Part shown: in pieces, positions 52,360 to 64,000 of the stretch | How positions within the stretch are numbered: position 1 is the stretch's first letter | How the letters are laid out: each line of letters opens with the position of its first letter | Source of the DNA: Symsagittifera roscoffensis | Lineage: Eukaryota; Xenacoelomorpha; Acoela; Convolutidae | Direction: 5' to 3' | NCBI RefSeq assembly: GCF_963678635.1 | Contig: NC_087068.1 | Span: 59,830,872-59,894,871, forward strand | Length of the DNA stretch: 64,000 nucleotides | The notes under the pieces: generated by a model | Told to the model about the DNA's origin: nothing | Seen by the model: only the letters and a program-made list of their open reading frames with translations | The model's database searches: none | Program-made: the position numbers and the translations under genes

Positions 52360-53400
52360 GAGGGGTGGGGTGACAGCAGGAAACAGCAGCACAGGACCAT
52401 GTCATGTCATCCTTCTTCTCAACACTATCAACCTCAACACACCCACCCACATCACAAGCAGAAACAGAAACAGAAACTACCCCGCAGTCCAATTCAGTCC
52501 AACTAATGACCACAGCCTCTGTAACTTAAGCATACACCCAAGTGGAGTGGACGATCAAGAGTGTAGCAAAACGAAAGTGAAAAACGAGTTCTTCTAAACT
52601 AGTTGCTCACATTTGACACGAAAAATAATTTTGAAACAAATCCAAATTACTTCATAACAGTAGTTCAGTGTTATTTAACTAATCATTTCAGATGAAAAGA
52701 GAACAAAATATTGAAAAATAGCAAATTATTTACAAAAAGACATGTTTTGTTTGGTACACTAGTACAATCATAATGAACTTGAAATCAAGCTTTTTATCAA
52801 AGTTTTCTCATGGAAGTAGTCATGTTTGTGAAGCGTTTTTTTTCTCACAAGATGGTTTCAATCTGAAATATTTGTCTGCTCAATCAATCTCTTTGCAATG
52901 TGCTATTATTTAACAAATCGGCTGACTGATGTCTGTGGCAACTGAAAACACATTGCGTTTGTTGCCATTGACCGACAATGCTGAACTTACTGTTAACTGA
53001 ATTGCAAGTATCGGTTTGATCGATACGTTCAATTCTGAATCGTTTTCCTTTCACCCCTAAGGGCTTTCAATCATGAGTTCTAGTTCAGCTACGATTAGAC
53101 TGATAAATCAATTGTTTGATGAATTAATTATGCTTGCGATTAGGAAGCGTTATAAGTTATAAAAGTTTGTTTGTGCTATAGTCTAGATCAATCCACTGTT
53201 CCAATATTTCTCTGAATTTAGCTAGCTTTCTTCTTAGAGACACACACTTAAATGCAATATTTCAATGTCGCTTAATTAAACCTGTAAATACACAAACTAC
53301 TCAGATTCCAAGTGGCTATTACTTTTTTTTTCTGTTGGAAAAATGAATAAAGCAGTTTCTAAGTAAAGAATGGTCGAAAATGTGGAAACTTAGCGGAATA
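52360..53400 (+). other. Probable PAIP1 3' UTR
   Basis: Non-coding sequence follows the stop. The first canonical AATAAA is at 53346-53351, making this the likely minimal 3' UTR. The exact cleavage site is not visible. Confidence 0.45.
53346..53351 (+). terminator. Candidate PAIP1 polyadenylation signal AATAAA
   Basis: First AATAAA downstream of the PAIP1 stop codon, with moderately G/T-rich sequence following. Later signals are possible. Confidence 0.35.
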
Positions 53401-56400
53401 ATATGGCAAGCAATGTGAAAGTGCTTACAAAAATAGTGTTTTCTTGGGGGAGCGAAAGATTAATATCGTCTCTATATCCAGATGAGACATCTTTCTATGT
53501 ATAATTGAAGAAGAAACCTGGGCATTTAAGTTTTCCTCCTAGTTTCTAAGTTTGTCCTTCCGTGTTAGAATAGATAGATGATTTTCTAAATAGTTTTTTT
53601 TTTTGTTATTTGTCATGTCGCCGTGTGTGGACGTGGCAGCCTCGACCTATAAACTGTTGCTATGTTGTGCTTGTACTTTGGCTGTGACGTCTACACTCAC
53701 TTAACTTGGCTCTTTTCGGTTGTGTTGTACACACTTGAATCATTCTGAAGTAAATCTATCTGATTGGCTCAAGTGTCTCTGAAAAAGAGTGGGCCACAGT
53801 TGATGAAATTACGCTGTTTTGACTGCTCCTCTAACTGAAAAGGACTATTATTGTTTGGTATAAATTTGGATACAATGTGAACATTCCCCCTAACCACTCT
53901 TTGTACGTTCTTATGCAGTCTACTCTTCTCATCAGAAAATATCATTTTTATTTCAAGTTCTTCATACTATTTTAACCTACAAGTCTATTGAACATTACCT
54001 CATAGAGTCCAGTTTCTTCAAACTATTCCCTTTCCTAACAATTGTATGGGAGTGTGTGAACAGTCATTTTGCACCTGAAATCCAAACAAGGTCGCTGTTT
54101 TATTTCAATTGGTTTCATTCTGTTAACCTTGAATCTGATGTGAAGTTTCAAGTTTCAGCTTGAAGGGTAATTTGGTGCTCGTTTTAGCTGAAAAAAGGCA
54201 TGTAAGACATGCGTCAAATCATGCTGTTTGGCTTTGTGCTACTAACAAGTTTTAATGAATACCTGTTCGAAGGCAAAGAGTTGGTTTAGACCATTGTTTT
54301 TTTTTGCTGAATGTGTGAAGTTTTTAATTTTGGAAAGATAAATCGATATTTTATTTTCTGTTTGTTAAGCTTGAACTCAACTTGAGAATATAACGACATT
54401 GCATAATGATAGCCAAAGGCACGCCCCCCCTCCCCCCCCCCCTTAAACCATGCCACATACATTAAGTGAACATATGCAGATATATATTTATGTGCTCTAA
54501 TTTGAATATAGAGAATTTCAAGTTATTTAGGACGTTGTTGTGTGGGAGAGTCAGAATTGGTCCATTCGATGTTTCAGCCTATAAGCACTCGATTCTGTGC
54601 AGATGCCGTTTCTCTGATTGAACACGTGTGTAATGTCTTATTCCTACTCTCCTCTCGGCTCCCATTCTGTTAGGTTAATGCATGCTTTTCTGTCTAAAAT
54701 TTATTTTTGGACCAACTCACTTGTTTTCGTTTTATTAAACAATGCACAGGAGGAATCACGAGGCCCAGGATAGTGACAAAATGAGTGTAGAACATTTTTT
54801 GTTCAGAGGTTTCCCTATTCGCTTCATCATGGCTACTCAGATTCTATAAAAAACGACCCGATTAATTTTGCTGGCCTCAAAAATGCGCTGACAGAGATAC
54901 ACAGTGATTGCAATTGACTAAGAGGATGTTCTTTCTTTGGGTATCTGGAAATGCTTGTGAGCTCACCACTTTTCACCTTTTGATCTTTTCTAAATACACA
55001 GTTTTGAAAACTTACCCTTGATAAAAAAGACATTATTCGGTTTAAAAGACTTTCCAGTGAATTGTTACATTGAACAATACAATTGACAATCCAATTCTCG
55101 TGTGGAGATTGTTTCACAGCATATGAATATATATTTTGGTTTTTTCAAGAACGAACTTTTTTAACTGGAAAACTATTTTTTTTCACAATCAATTTTATGT
55201 TTTGGTGGTTTGTTTTAATTCGTTTGCTAAATAGAACGCAAACTGCGTTCTCATAAAAATGGAGTTTGGTTTTCAGTTAATTACTTTTTTAGTTGCATGT
55301 CAATAAACGAGGGAAGAGGCCGTTGTTGATACGATATACTAGAGTAGTCTAGTTTCTTTTCAACTTCAATTCAATTTCCTTTGCTAAAAGGAAACAAGTT
55401 ATTCTCTGCTCTTACAAATGTGCGAATGGATCAAAAAACGTGAATAGTTTCTAGATCATTTTAATATGGATTTTCTTAAAATTTTCAAGCGCTATCATAA
55501 GTTTATCCGGTTTTCTTAATTTGGAAGAAATGTATGAAAAAAAAAACGGAAGCAATGCAATAGGTGAATAATTTGTAACAACTTTTTTTGCATGCACAAA
55601 AGTTTTCGCGTAATGGGTGTAATTTATACAAATAATAAATAATAAATTAAACAGAATGTAAACATAACTTCTGTTGGAAGAAAAAAATATTCATTTTCAT
55701 ATAAACGTTTTTGTCATTTTTATCCATATTACAAAATATTTAAGGCTTGATGCTTTAAATGTAAAAAAGAATTGGGTTAAATCTAGTTATAGACGTAAAA
55801 TTATTATAAAGAGGATATGCAAATTCAATTACCTAAAGTTTGACCACAGTTTGAAATTTTCACTTTTTAGAGAGAAACGGGTATAAAGTATCCAAAAAAT
55901 TGGAAGATTTTTCTTTTCAAATATCGGCGCAGTTGTTCAAGAGTATCTGACTTTGATGGCCGTTGTGAATAACAAATGTGTTTCCATGTTTTTGACTCCA
56001 CGTAAAGAAAAAGGAAACTTTCATCTATTCTAAAGTAGGAAAGATAACGTCATGCGGTCTTCACAGAAACCTTTTATTTTGCAAGCTAATTGCCTGGGGT
56101 TTGAACTTGGGTTGCTAAAAATAGGGAAACATCAGATAACTCTCTAGTTGAGTTTGTTTCATATAACCACTTTTTATAATCATCAGTTCTATTTTTTTCT
56201 ACTTCGATTGAAAACTCAATTGTATTTTCAGTTGTTTTTTTTTGTCATCAATGATAGTCTACAGGATGTTTGCTGCCCTCGACTTATTTGATTCAGTTTT
56301 TTCTAATGTTTGATATGGACGTTTTAAGGAGATGAGTTTTTTCGTCTTCACTCTCTTTCGCGCATTAATGCTTTTACATCGGAACAATTCATTTCATTGT

Positions 56401-57030
56401 TTTCAGTTATGTGACTTCATCACGGTCTTCCTTAAAGGACGATAGTGAAGTGGTTATTCAGCTGCCCATAAGTACATTGAAATCAGTTTGAGACTCGGAT
56501 AACGCCATTGGATTTTCAGTGTTTTTGGTTTGATCGATTCGAAACTTATGCGCTTTTTCTGAAATTATCAGCTTTATCTCATGAGTGAATACAAGCTTGA
56601 AGATTTTTCTTGCATAAGAGGTGGTAACCTTCACTGTTATGTAATAAAATTGTGATTTTGTATGCTGAGTATATTGATCTGTTTTGAATCTGATCTTTTT
56701 GCATGCATGTGATATATGCTGTGGGGTAAACTATCTTCTTATATATTAAATGTAACTCCGAATGCGCTATGGACGCAATGTTTTGTCGAATGCAACGTTT
56801 AAAAATTCTTAAAGCTTAACGTTTAAGAGAAGGCCAAAAATGTTCTAGAACTTTCAGATTTTTCTAAGTCCGGAATATTCTAGAATTGTTTTTGACAAAA
56901 ATTCATTTCTGTAGACAAGATGAACTCAATTCATTTTCAAGGCTAGACAGTTCCCGTCCATTTTTCCCGAAATTTGCGTTGTTAGGTTGACTTAATTCTG
57001 AAACGAACCAACTAAAAACAGCAGCCTCCT
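53401..57030. other. T-rich sequence without recognised gene
   Basis: Only short unrecognised frames. It contains C7TC11 at 54424-54442 and one dispersed repeat copy at about 55370-55500. The + strand stays T-rich like the introns upstream, so a longer transcript or a following gene's intron cannot be excluded. Confidence 0.5.
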
Positions 57031-58750
57031 TGCTAGAAAAACTAGGTGTTTGCAAACCGATTTGCACTATGAATTGTTTTGAAATTTTCAAAGTTTCATC
57101 GCTTGCATAGCTTTCTTGGAAAAACAAACTTTTTGCTAATCGATTTGCTCTGTAAAAACTTGAGATAATTCAAAGTTTCATTGCCTCAATAGCTTGCTTA
57201 GAAAAACTTAAGCTTTTCGCGAACCGATTTTCCCCTTGAAATAACTTGAAAAGTTCAAAAGTTTCATCGCATGAATCGTGTGCTCAGAAAAACGTTGAAA
57301 TATTTCAAGTTATCTCATAGAGCGAATCGTTTTGCAAAAAGCTTAAGTTTTTAAAGCAAAGCTTTTGCAAACATTTTGTAAGCAAGCTTTTTGCATAATA
57401 ACTTTAAATATTTTAAGTTTCAAAGCTTTAATAGCTTGCTTAGATAAACTTAAGCTTTTCGCAAAACGATTCGGTTTAGAAAACAACCTGAAATAATTCC
57501 AAATTGCATAGCTTTAAAAGCTTGCTGAGAAAATTTTCAATTTTTTCTGAACCGATTCAGTCTATAAATTAACTTGAAATAGTTCAAACTTTCATAGCTC
57601 TAAAAGGTTGCTAAGAAAAACTTAACTTTTCGTGAACCGATTTGGTCAGCAAAATAACTTAAAATATTTCAAAATTTTTAAAAGTTTTATAGCTTGACTA
57701 GCTGGCGTTGAAAATATAGAAGCTTTTCGCAAACTGATTCGGGATACAAACTTAGCTGAATTATTTATTATTTTGAATTCTTTACGTAAAAAAGCTCGCT
57801 AAGAAAAATTTAATTTTTTTTTGCGGACCGATTCGATCAACCAAATATTTTGGGAAATTCTAAGTTACATAGCTTGAATAGATGCTTAGAAGACTGTAAG
57901 CTTGCTATCTTTTTGCTAGCTCTTTTTTCTACTTGAAATAACTTGAAATATTTTGAAGTTTCATAACTTATCTAGCTTGCTTAGAGTTTCTTAAATTTGT
58001 TGTCAACAGATTGGCTTCATGCAAAGATCTGAAATTTTACCTTGCTTGAATAGCATATAAACTATTTTTTGCAAAAGATTTGATCCAATAAACGATATGA
58101 AATATTTCAAAGTTTCCTGAATTGAAATGCTTGCGTGAAAAAACCTGAACATTTCGAGAACTGATTCGGTCCATAAAATAACTTGAAATAATTCAAACTT
58201 TCTTAACTTGAATAGCTTGCTTAAGAAAAAAATTAGCTTTTCATGAAGCAGTTCGTTCTGAAATGTTTCAAATCATAATATTTATAGCCAGCATTCATTC
58301 TATGAAAAACCTTCAAATAATTCCAGTTTCATAGCTCTAATAGTATGATTAGAAAAACTTGAATCTTTTGCGAACCAGTTCGCTGTGTGAAGTAACATGA
58401 AATATTTCAAAGTTTCATCGCTTGATTAGCTTACTAAGAAAAGTTTATACTTTTCGCCAACTGATTCGCTCTATCGCACAACGTGAATTTGTTCGAAAGT
58501 TTTGTGCTTGAATTGCTTGCCTAGAAAAACTTCTCTTTTCGCGAATTTATTCGCTCTATGAAACAACTTTAAATAATTCAATTTTTCATCGCTTGAAATG
58601 CTTTCATAGAAAAACCTTAGGTTTTGCCTTCCGATTTGCTTCAAGAAACATTTTGAACCTTAATTTTTTCTAACCGATTTACGATATGGCTCAACTTGAA
58701 ATTGTTCAAAGTTTCATAGCTTGGATAGCTTGATCAAAACATTTTTGCGA
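57030..58750. repeat. Degenerate tandem repeat, about 84-bp period, about 20 copies
   Basis: The recurring core is roughly TTGAAATAATTCAAAGTTTC, then ATAGCTTGAATAGCTTGCTT, AGAAAAACTTAAGCTTTTCG and CGAACCGATTCGGTCTAT. It is seen for example near 57053, 57136, 57219, 57550 and 57635 with spacing near 83-85 bp where indels are few. Copies are highly diverged, so the array is old compared with the satellite at the left end. Confidence 0.8.
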
Positions 58751-59389
58751 GCCAACTGATAATTGGAGGCGGGCTTGCTAGTGTTTTTTAAATGTCTCTT
58801 AATATGCCGGTATGCACATCCGACTTAGAATGGGCTTATATGCGTTTAAGTCCCAGGCTCGTCGACATTACGGATTGAAGAAAGTATAAACTGTATGATT
58901 GTGTTTCACATGTTGAACATCCAATGGTCGAGTAATTTACATCATTCATTAAAACTGATATCCGTTTTGTGAGAAGCGTCTTTGATTAAAACATGTTTCA
59001 CGTTACTCTCAATCCCATAAACAATTTTTGCACCCTAATGTTGAGTCCCGGCTTTTTCATTGTTTTTTTCAGTATGTATGAAGTTGAAAATTTTTTTGGT
59101 AATTATTGAATTGTAGACATTTCGTTTGCCTGGTCAGGTTTCGTATGCTGAGGTACCACATCGCGGATTTATCTTGTGCTCTAAGCAAGTATCATTGTGG
59201 TTGCAAGTGTGTTTTTGTAGTTTCAGGGGGACTTGAAAATAACTTTATTTCACCCATATTTGATTTATGGGTAATATTTGACCCATATCTTGGGATTTTT
59301 TTGCTTTTTGAAAAACTTCTATCCCAACTCTGAGATTCAATGGATAAACGATTGGGTTCAATGGATAAAATGGGTTGTTGTAAGTTTTC

Positions 59390-59990
59390 CTGTTTAATCG
59401 ACTACGGCCAGTTTTTTGCACAAAAAGTTATGACTCTCTGAGAAGTCATTTTTTTTTCATTTTCGAAATTACTTGACTTTTCTCGAAAAGTGACTTACAA
59501 AATCTGGGTTCTCTCAAAATAACAGGAGTGAATATTTTCTGCACAAGTGACTACGCCTAAATTTTTCTGCACAAGAGGTTATGATTCTCGGAAAAGTCAA
59601 ATTTTTTGATTTTGCCAATTTTTTGGAAATTCTTGAATATCTTGCACTTCTGATATCAAAATTCTAATCGAAACAAAAGGCTGTTGAACGTTAACCTGTA
59701 TAAGCGTCTACGCCTCTTTTCTTATGAAAAAGTTATTGCCTTGAAACATGTCAAAGTTTTGAAACTTTGACCGTTTTTTGGGAAATGTTTTGACTTTCTC
59801 GAAAACGACTCTGCCATATCTCAAGTTAAGTGTCCAATCGAGAAACTCGTTTTTGGGAAACTCCTCTGCGTAAGTGACCACGACCTAATTTTTCCAAGAA
59901 AAAAAGTTATGGATTTCGCAACTGAAGTTTTTGAACTTTTGACCGTTACTTATAAACTTTATCCTTTCTTAAAAACTACCCTATCAAATC
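59390..59990. repeat. Degenerate tandem repeat, about 150-170 bp, four copies
   Basis: The motif GACTACGCCTAATTTTTCTG with CACAAAAAGTTATGACTCTC recurs near 59401, 59552, 59709 and 59879, each followed by a TTTTTGAATTT/CTCGAAAA region. Confidence 0.6.
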
Positions 59991-60129
59991 TTCAAATTTT
60001 TCTTTCTTTTTTCTAAGTACATGATTTTTCGATTTCCATCTCGCAGGTCTTGAGCAGAAATTGTTCTAAACGGCAAATTATTCTCATATTCTTTGAAAAA
60101 TGAAATATTGCTTTTGGATAAACACAAGG

Positions 60130-60195
60130 CAAAGAGGCACAGGTGGTTAGGACGATAACCTCAATGGAGATAGTTCTGGTGTTCGGAATCCGCAA
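60130..60195 (+). repeat. tRNA-like SINE head candidate
   Basis: CACAGGTGGTTAGGACGATA resembles an A box and D-arm, and GGTGTTCGGAATCC (60178-60191) resembles a B box at about the right distance. No folding support beyond this. Confidence 0.3.
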
Positions 60196-60534
60196 TGAGA
60201 CATCTGATGAGAATAATGGTTCGAAGCTTTGATTATTGTAGATATTCAGAAATTTGGTACAGCTGATCAAACACACTGACTTATCCTCGCGCCCTGATTA
60301 GGAAGTTACGGTTGCTCAGAGTGATGTTATGAATTTGAGTTTTTCCCTTTTGTATTATATTTATTTCATTGCATATTCAGTTTCTCTTTTCTTCCTTGCC
60401 ACTAACTTGGTCATTGCCAGCAACCGGTAGTGCAGTGGTTGGGCACTGACCAAAAAACCAAAGGAGTCACTTAGAGTATGAAAGATGACCCTTCAGATTT
60501 TTTTGATTTTTCCTTGTGATCGAATTGATGTTGC

Positions 60535-63470
60535 ATAGTTCATTTAATTTGCATTTTCTGGAATCTCTTCCAAATGTTTCACAATTTGTAACTCGATTGA
60601 CTACTGAAAAGTAAGTTACAGTTCTAATCCCGCTGGTAATGGAGTAGAATAGTATGCAAACGCGAGGTAAAAATTAGGCACAAAAAGCAGTTGTAAAGAA
60701 CATGAATTTTAATTGTAAGACTTCTCAGCGGAATAAAAAATTTATGATATCCCTTTTCGTCATCATAGAATTTTTTACAATTCCTGAGTTTCGCGAGAAC
60801 TCGTCTGCGTTTTTGTCATTATTAAACTAGTCGTAATTTGATGAGAGAGTAACCCTGATGAGTTCTATTTCCGCTAGAGTTTGCAATTTCTAGATAAGAA
60901 ACAATATTTTTTATCTAATTTAATTACCCTTTCTAAAAAAATTCTGTTTACTTATTAGGTTTTTCTTTTTTTTTCAACAGTGTTTCTAGTAGGTCATTGC
61001 TGATAGTTTGATAAAAACCTGTGCTTGCACAGCAACTGCCTATCTAAAATAGTTTAATTTAAAAGATACTTAAATGCAATTTAATGACTTTACATTTGTT
61101 ACATTTGTTCTCCGAAGTTTGGATGTTGACAAAAAGTTTACGAAAAAAAAGTTTTTTTTTTGGTTCTCATTAGTTCATTGAAAATTTTCCAACTGTGTCT
61201 ATTGCTATGTTTTTGAAGTCATTTTCTTCAAATTATCTATCTTTTCATACTGAGTGAGCATAAGTCGTCAGCAGAGTAAAAGTAGTAATTTGGATCCTCT
61301 ACTATAATTTAAAACCAAGTAATATATTGTAAAACGGGATGATCATAGACAGTTTTTTTGGATTTTTTCAGCGCTACAGACTACCTTTTTACTTGTTTTC
61401 TGACTTCCATTTTGTTTTCTGCCACCTTATTGGTTAAAATGAACCTTCGGCGTTTTTTTTTTCGATTAATTGTGAACGAAAAGAAGACTCCTATTTAGGA
61501 CGCTGTTATTTTGATTTTTTCAACTCGGTTTTTATACATATTTTTGAATGTTTTCTATTTTAATCGATTTGAAGCTACTTCGTTTTTGTAGATAAAATTG
61601 TCTGCAATCTTTTCCAAATGAATAAACATATACCAGCATATCGGGTTGCTTAGCGTCTCCGAAGAGGCTTGAGTGGATCAGCCCCTGAGCCCACCCTTTA
61701 CTTTAATCCTATCATCAATTGTTCATATCTTATGCAAATGAAGATTTGTTTTTATCCCCTTGTAATGTGTTTGGCACTGTTAGTAACTCGGTTGACTACT
61801 GAACAGAAAGAAATTGTTCTAATAACCCTTGTAAGAAACCGATTAGAATAATATGCCATCAAACACGCTAGCGCGAGGTAAAGTCTAGGTGGTTCACTTT
61901 TGTTCATTGAAATTTTTCCAATCGTGTGTGTTGCTATGTTTTTGAAGTCGATTTTTTTCAGGCTATCTTTATTTTCATACTGCGCCAGCATTAAGCGTTA
62001 GCAGAGTAAATTTAGTATTTTTGGACCCTCGATAGTATAATTTTGAACAAAGTGACATATTGTAAAAACAGGATGATAATAGACGTTGAAGTGGTTTAAT
62101 CTTTGATTGATTGGTCTTTTCAAGTTGCCGGGTTTCTCTCCAAAAAGCGATGAGTTCTGTTTTCTGTCACCTTCTTGGATAAAATGAACCTTCAACTTTT
62201 TTCCAATTGTTATGAGCGAAGGGAAGTTTTTTGTTCAGGTCGTGTATTTTGATTTCTTACTCTACTTGTCCACAGCTTTTTGTCTTTTTTGCTTGGATTG
62301 ATTTGAGTTACTGTTTATGTAATTAAGTTTGTTTGGAATCACTTCAAAATGAATGAGCATGTACAAGAATGTCAGGCTGGATCAGCGCTACAGACTACTT
62401 TTTTATCCTATGTCAATTGTTCATATCCTATGCAAATATAGTTTTTTCCCTTGTAATATATTTGGCACAGCTAGTAACTCAATTGACTGTTGAACAGTAG
62501 GTAACGGTTCTAGTAGCTGGGAATGGAGTAAAATAATATGCCATTAAACACGCTAACACGAGTTAAAGACTAGGCGATTAAAGCAGTAACCTGGATTTTG
62601 ATTGCAACATTCGTCAGCGCAATAAAAAAATAATAGTATGATAACATGGCTCTTTTGGTCATCATACGAATTTTAAAAAACAAAAACAGTTCGCGGAGTT
62701 TCGCGAAAACTGCTCTGCGTTTTTGTCATTTTTCAGATTGATCAAGACGAAGTTTGATAGAGAGTAACCTCTGAGATTTTTTCTACTCGAGTTTCAACTT
62801 GCTTCAACTATATTTACCGCTTTTTTGTATTTTCCATCTGATTAAATTACCATTTCTAGAAATTTCAGCTAAAAATGCAAAGAAATTCTGTTTTCTTAAG
62901 TTTTTTTTCCAAATTTTTAACTGATTTTTTTTTGGACGTTGCTTTCTGTTTAGTATGAACATTATGTACTACTTGCAAAACAACCGGCTATCTTAATTCG
63001 TTTAATTCAATTAGAAAGATTTTTTAATGCGATAAGTTTTTTTCTCCGAATTTTGGATGTTCAAAAATAGTTTGAAAAAACCCCTTTTTCAGTTTCCTCT
63101 AGTTTATTGAAAATTTTCCAGCTGTGTCAGTTGGCTATGTTTTTGAAGTCTATTTCTTCGGGTTATCTATATTTTCATACTGCGCCAACATGAAGTTGCA
63201 GCAGAAAAAAAAGTATATCGGATCCGCTATTGTATATTTTTGAACATTGTAAACCGGGATGTTGATAGTAGTTGAAGCGGTTTACTCTGTGATTGATTGG
63301 TGTTTTCAAGTTGTCTGATGTCTGTACGAAATGCGAGCTGTTTTCGGTTGGGGCACCTTGTTGGCTAAAATGAAAATACAACATATTTTCTAAGTTTTTG
63401 TGAACGAAAGGAAGATACTTATTTAGGTCATGCGTTTTTTTTTTCGTTTCTAAAAAATTGTTCATGTTCT
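60535..63470. repeat. Three diverged direct copies of a 0.7-1.2 kb unit
   Basis: Shared blocks in the same order: GTAACTCGATTGACTACTGA (about 60588, 61782, 62471), a block with TATGCCATCAAACACGC, GCTATGTTTTTGAAGTC (61205, 61931, 63132), TTTTCATACTGCGCCA-like sequence, and GATGATAATAGACGTTGAAG-like sequence. A related fragment also sits at 48420-48560 inside the PAIP1 intron. No coding capacity is recognised. Confidence 0.75.
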
Positions 63471-64000
63471 AATTTGGTTTTTCACGGTTTGATTTTTCAT
63501 CTCGAATACCTCTTTCCAATTACAAATAGGCAAATTGCCCGAAAAATTTGATTGACTTTAAGTTTTATAAGCGGAATTTAGTTTTTGGCTTTTGCAGCGG
63601 GTTATAAAATCCCTAGTAAAACTGAGTCAAGTTTAATAAAAAAAAGTGTCAAGCGTAAAATGTCTTGGAATTCAAAATGAGCTTCCTAGAAGTTCAAAAG
63701 TAAGGTAGTGTTTTCTTTGAAGATAGAAGGAGGCAGGTAGAGTTCAATAACACTTTTCCAACTGTCAGCTGACAATGATTTCATTTTTATGAGATAAAAA
63801 CTCTTCTGTTCGAATTCAATTTCTTCAACTATGTATTTTATCCAATCGTGATGAAAACTGTATCCGGATGCTTTTTTTTCAGGCAGGTTTGGTTATTGGA
63901 TTAAAATGAGCAAATCAATTTTCACAGAGTTCGCAGACTTGCTGATTAAAGAAAACTGGAGCCTTGATGTTAGTTAATTTTGATTTAGCTTCATTTAATT
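63471..64000. other. T-rich sequence, no gene seen
   Basis: Contains a diverged dispersed-repeat fragment at about 63510-63625 (ATAAGCGGAATTTAG). Nothing else is supported. Confidence 0.5.

Noticed and set aside
53401-64000. Short ORFs of 60-96 aa downstream of PAIP1
   Set aside because: None has recognisable motifs, splice-consistent neighbours or coding-like composition; several lie inside degenerate repeats.

Overview
This is a nuclear window from a metazoan, probably an invertebrate. Three signals support that: a host gene split by GT-AG introns whose reading phases all match, introns that are strongly T-rich on the + strand, and a large LTR retroelement with complete polyproteins. I could not place the species. 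No bacterial-type genes, CRISPR array, rRNA or intact tRNA gene was seen.

Layout. (1) Positions 1-19705 are one tandem satellite: about 206 head-to-tail copies of a 95-97 bp monomer, with local higher-order repeats of 5, 10, 11 and 13 monomers. (2) From 19944 to 52359 the + strand carries a gene I identify as the orthologue of PAIP1 (polyadenylate-binding protein-interacting protein 1). Eleven putative coding exons join in phase through the MIF4G domain to an acidic C-terminus. The first exon(s) are missing from what I can see and may lie beyond the satellite, which would put the whole array inside an intron or in the 5' flank. (3) The intron between a 21-nt microexon (28532-28552) and the next exon (49335 or 49437) holds an 18,916-bp LTR retroelement at 29212-48127, in the same orientation as PAIP1. 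(4) From 52360 to 64000 I see PAIP1 3' UTR and then T-rich DNA with several decayed tandem repeats and no convincing gene.

The retroelement is the most remarkable object here. Its two 410-bp LTRs look identical by eye, are bounded by TG...CA and are flanked by CCTT, so the insertion is very young. Its protein order is: small leader ORFs, Gag with a zinc knuckle and an aspartic protease in one 1449-aa ORF, a 1309-aa RT-RNase H-integrase ORF in the +1 frame, a 62-aa double-membrane-span ORF, a 378-codon ORF with no methionine codon at all, an envelope-like protein split over two overlapping ORFs at a run of seven A, and a 601-aa protein of unknown function whose AUG overlaps the envelope stop as AUGA. 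A textbook mini-intron (CAG|GTAAGT, TACTAAC branch point, TTTTCCTTAG) starts three bases after the last stop codon. It looks like a complex, retrovirus-like Ty3/gypsy-lineage element with accessory genes, and it is probably competent or only recently inactive.

How the parts interact. The element and the satellite monomers both sit in sense orientation to PAIP1, and both carry strong splice-like signals, so exonization or premature polyadenylation of PAIP1 transcripts is plausible. The remaining introns hold a same-orientation dispersed repeat family, tRNA-derived SINE-like heads, and a 1-kb tandem duplication in intron 5.
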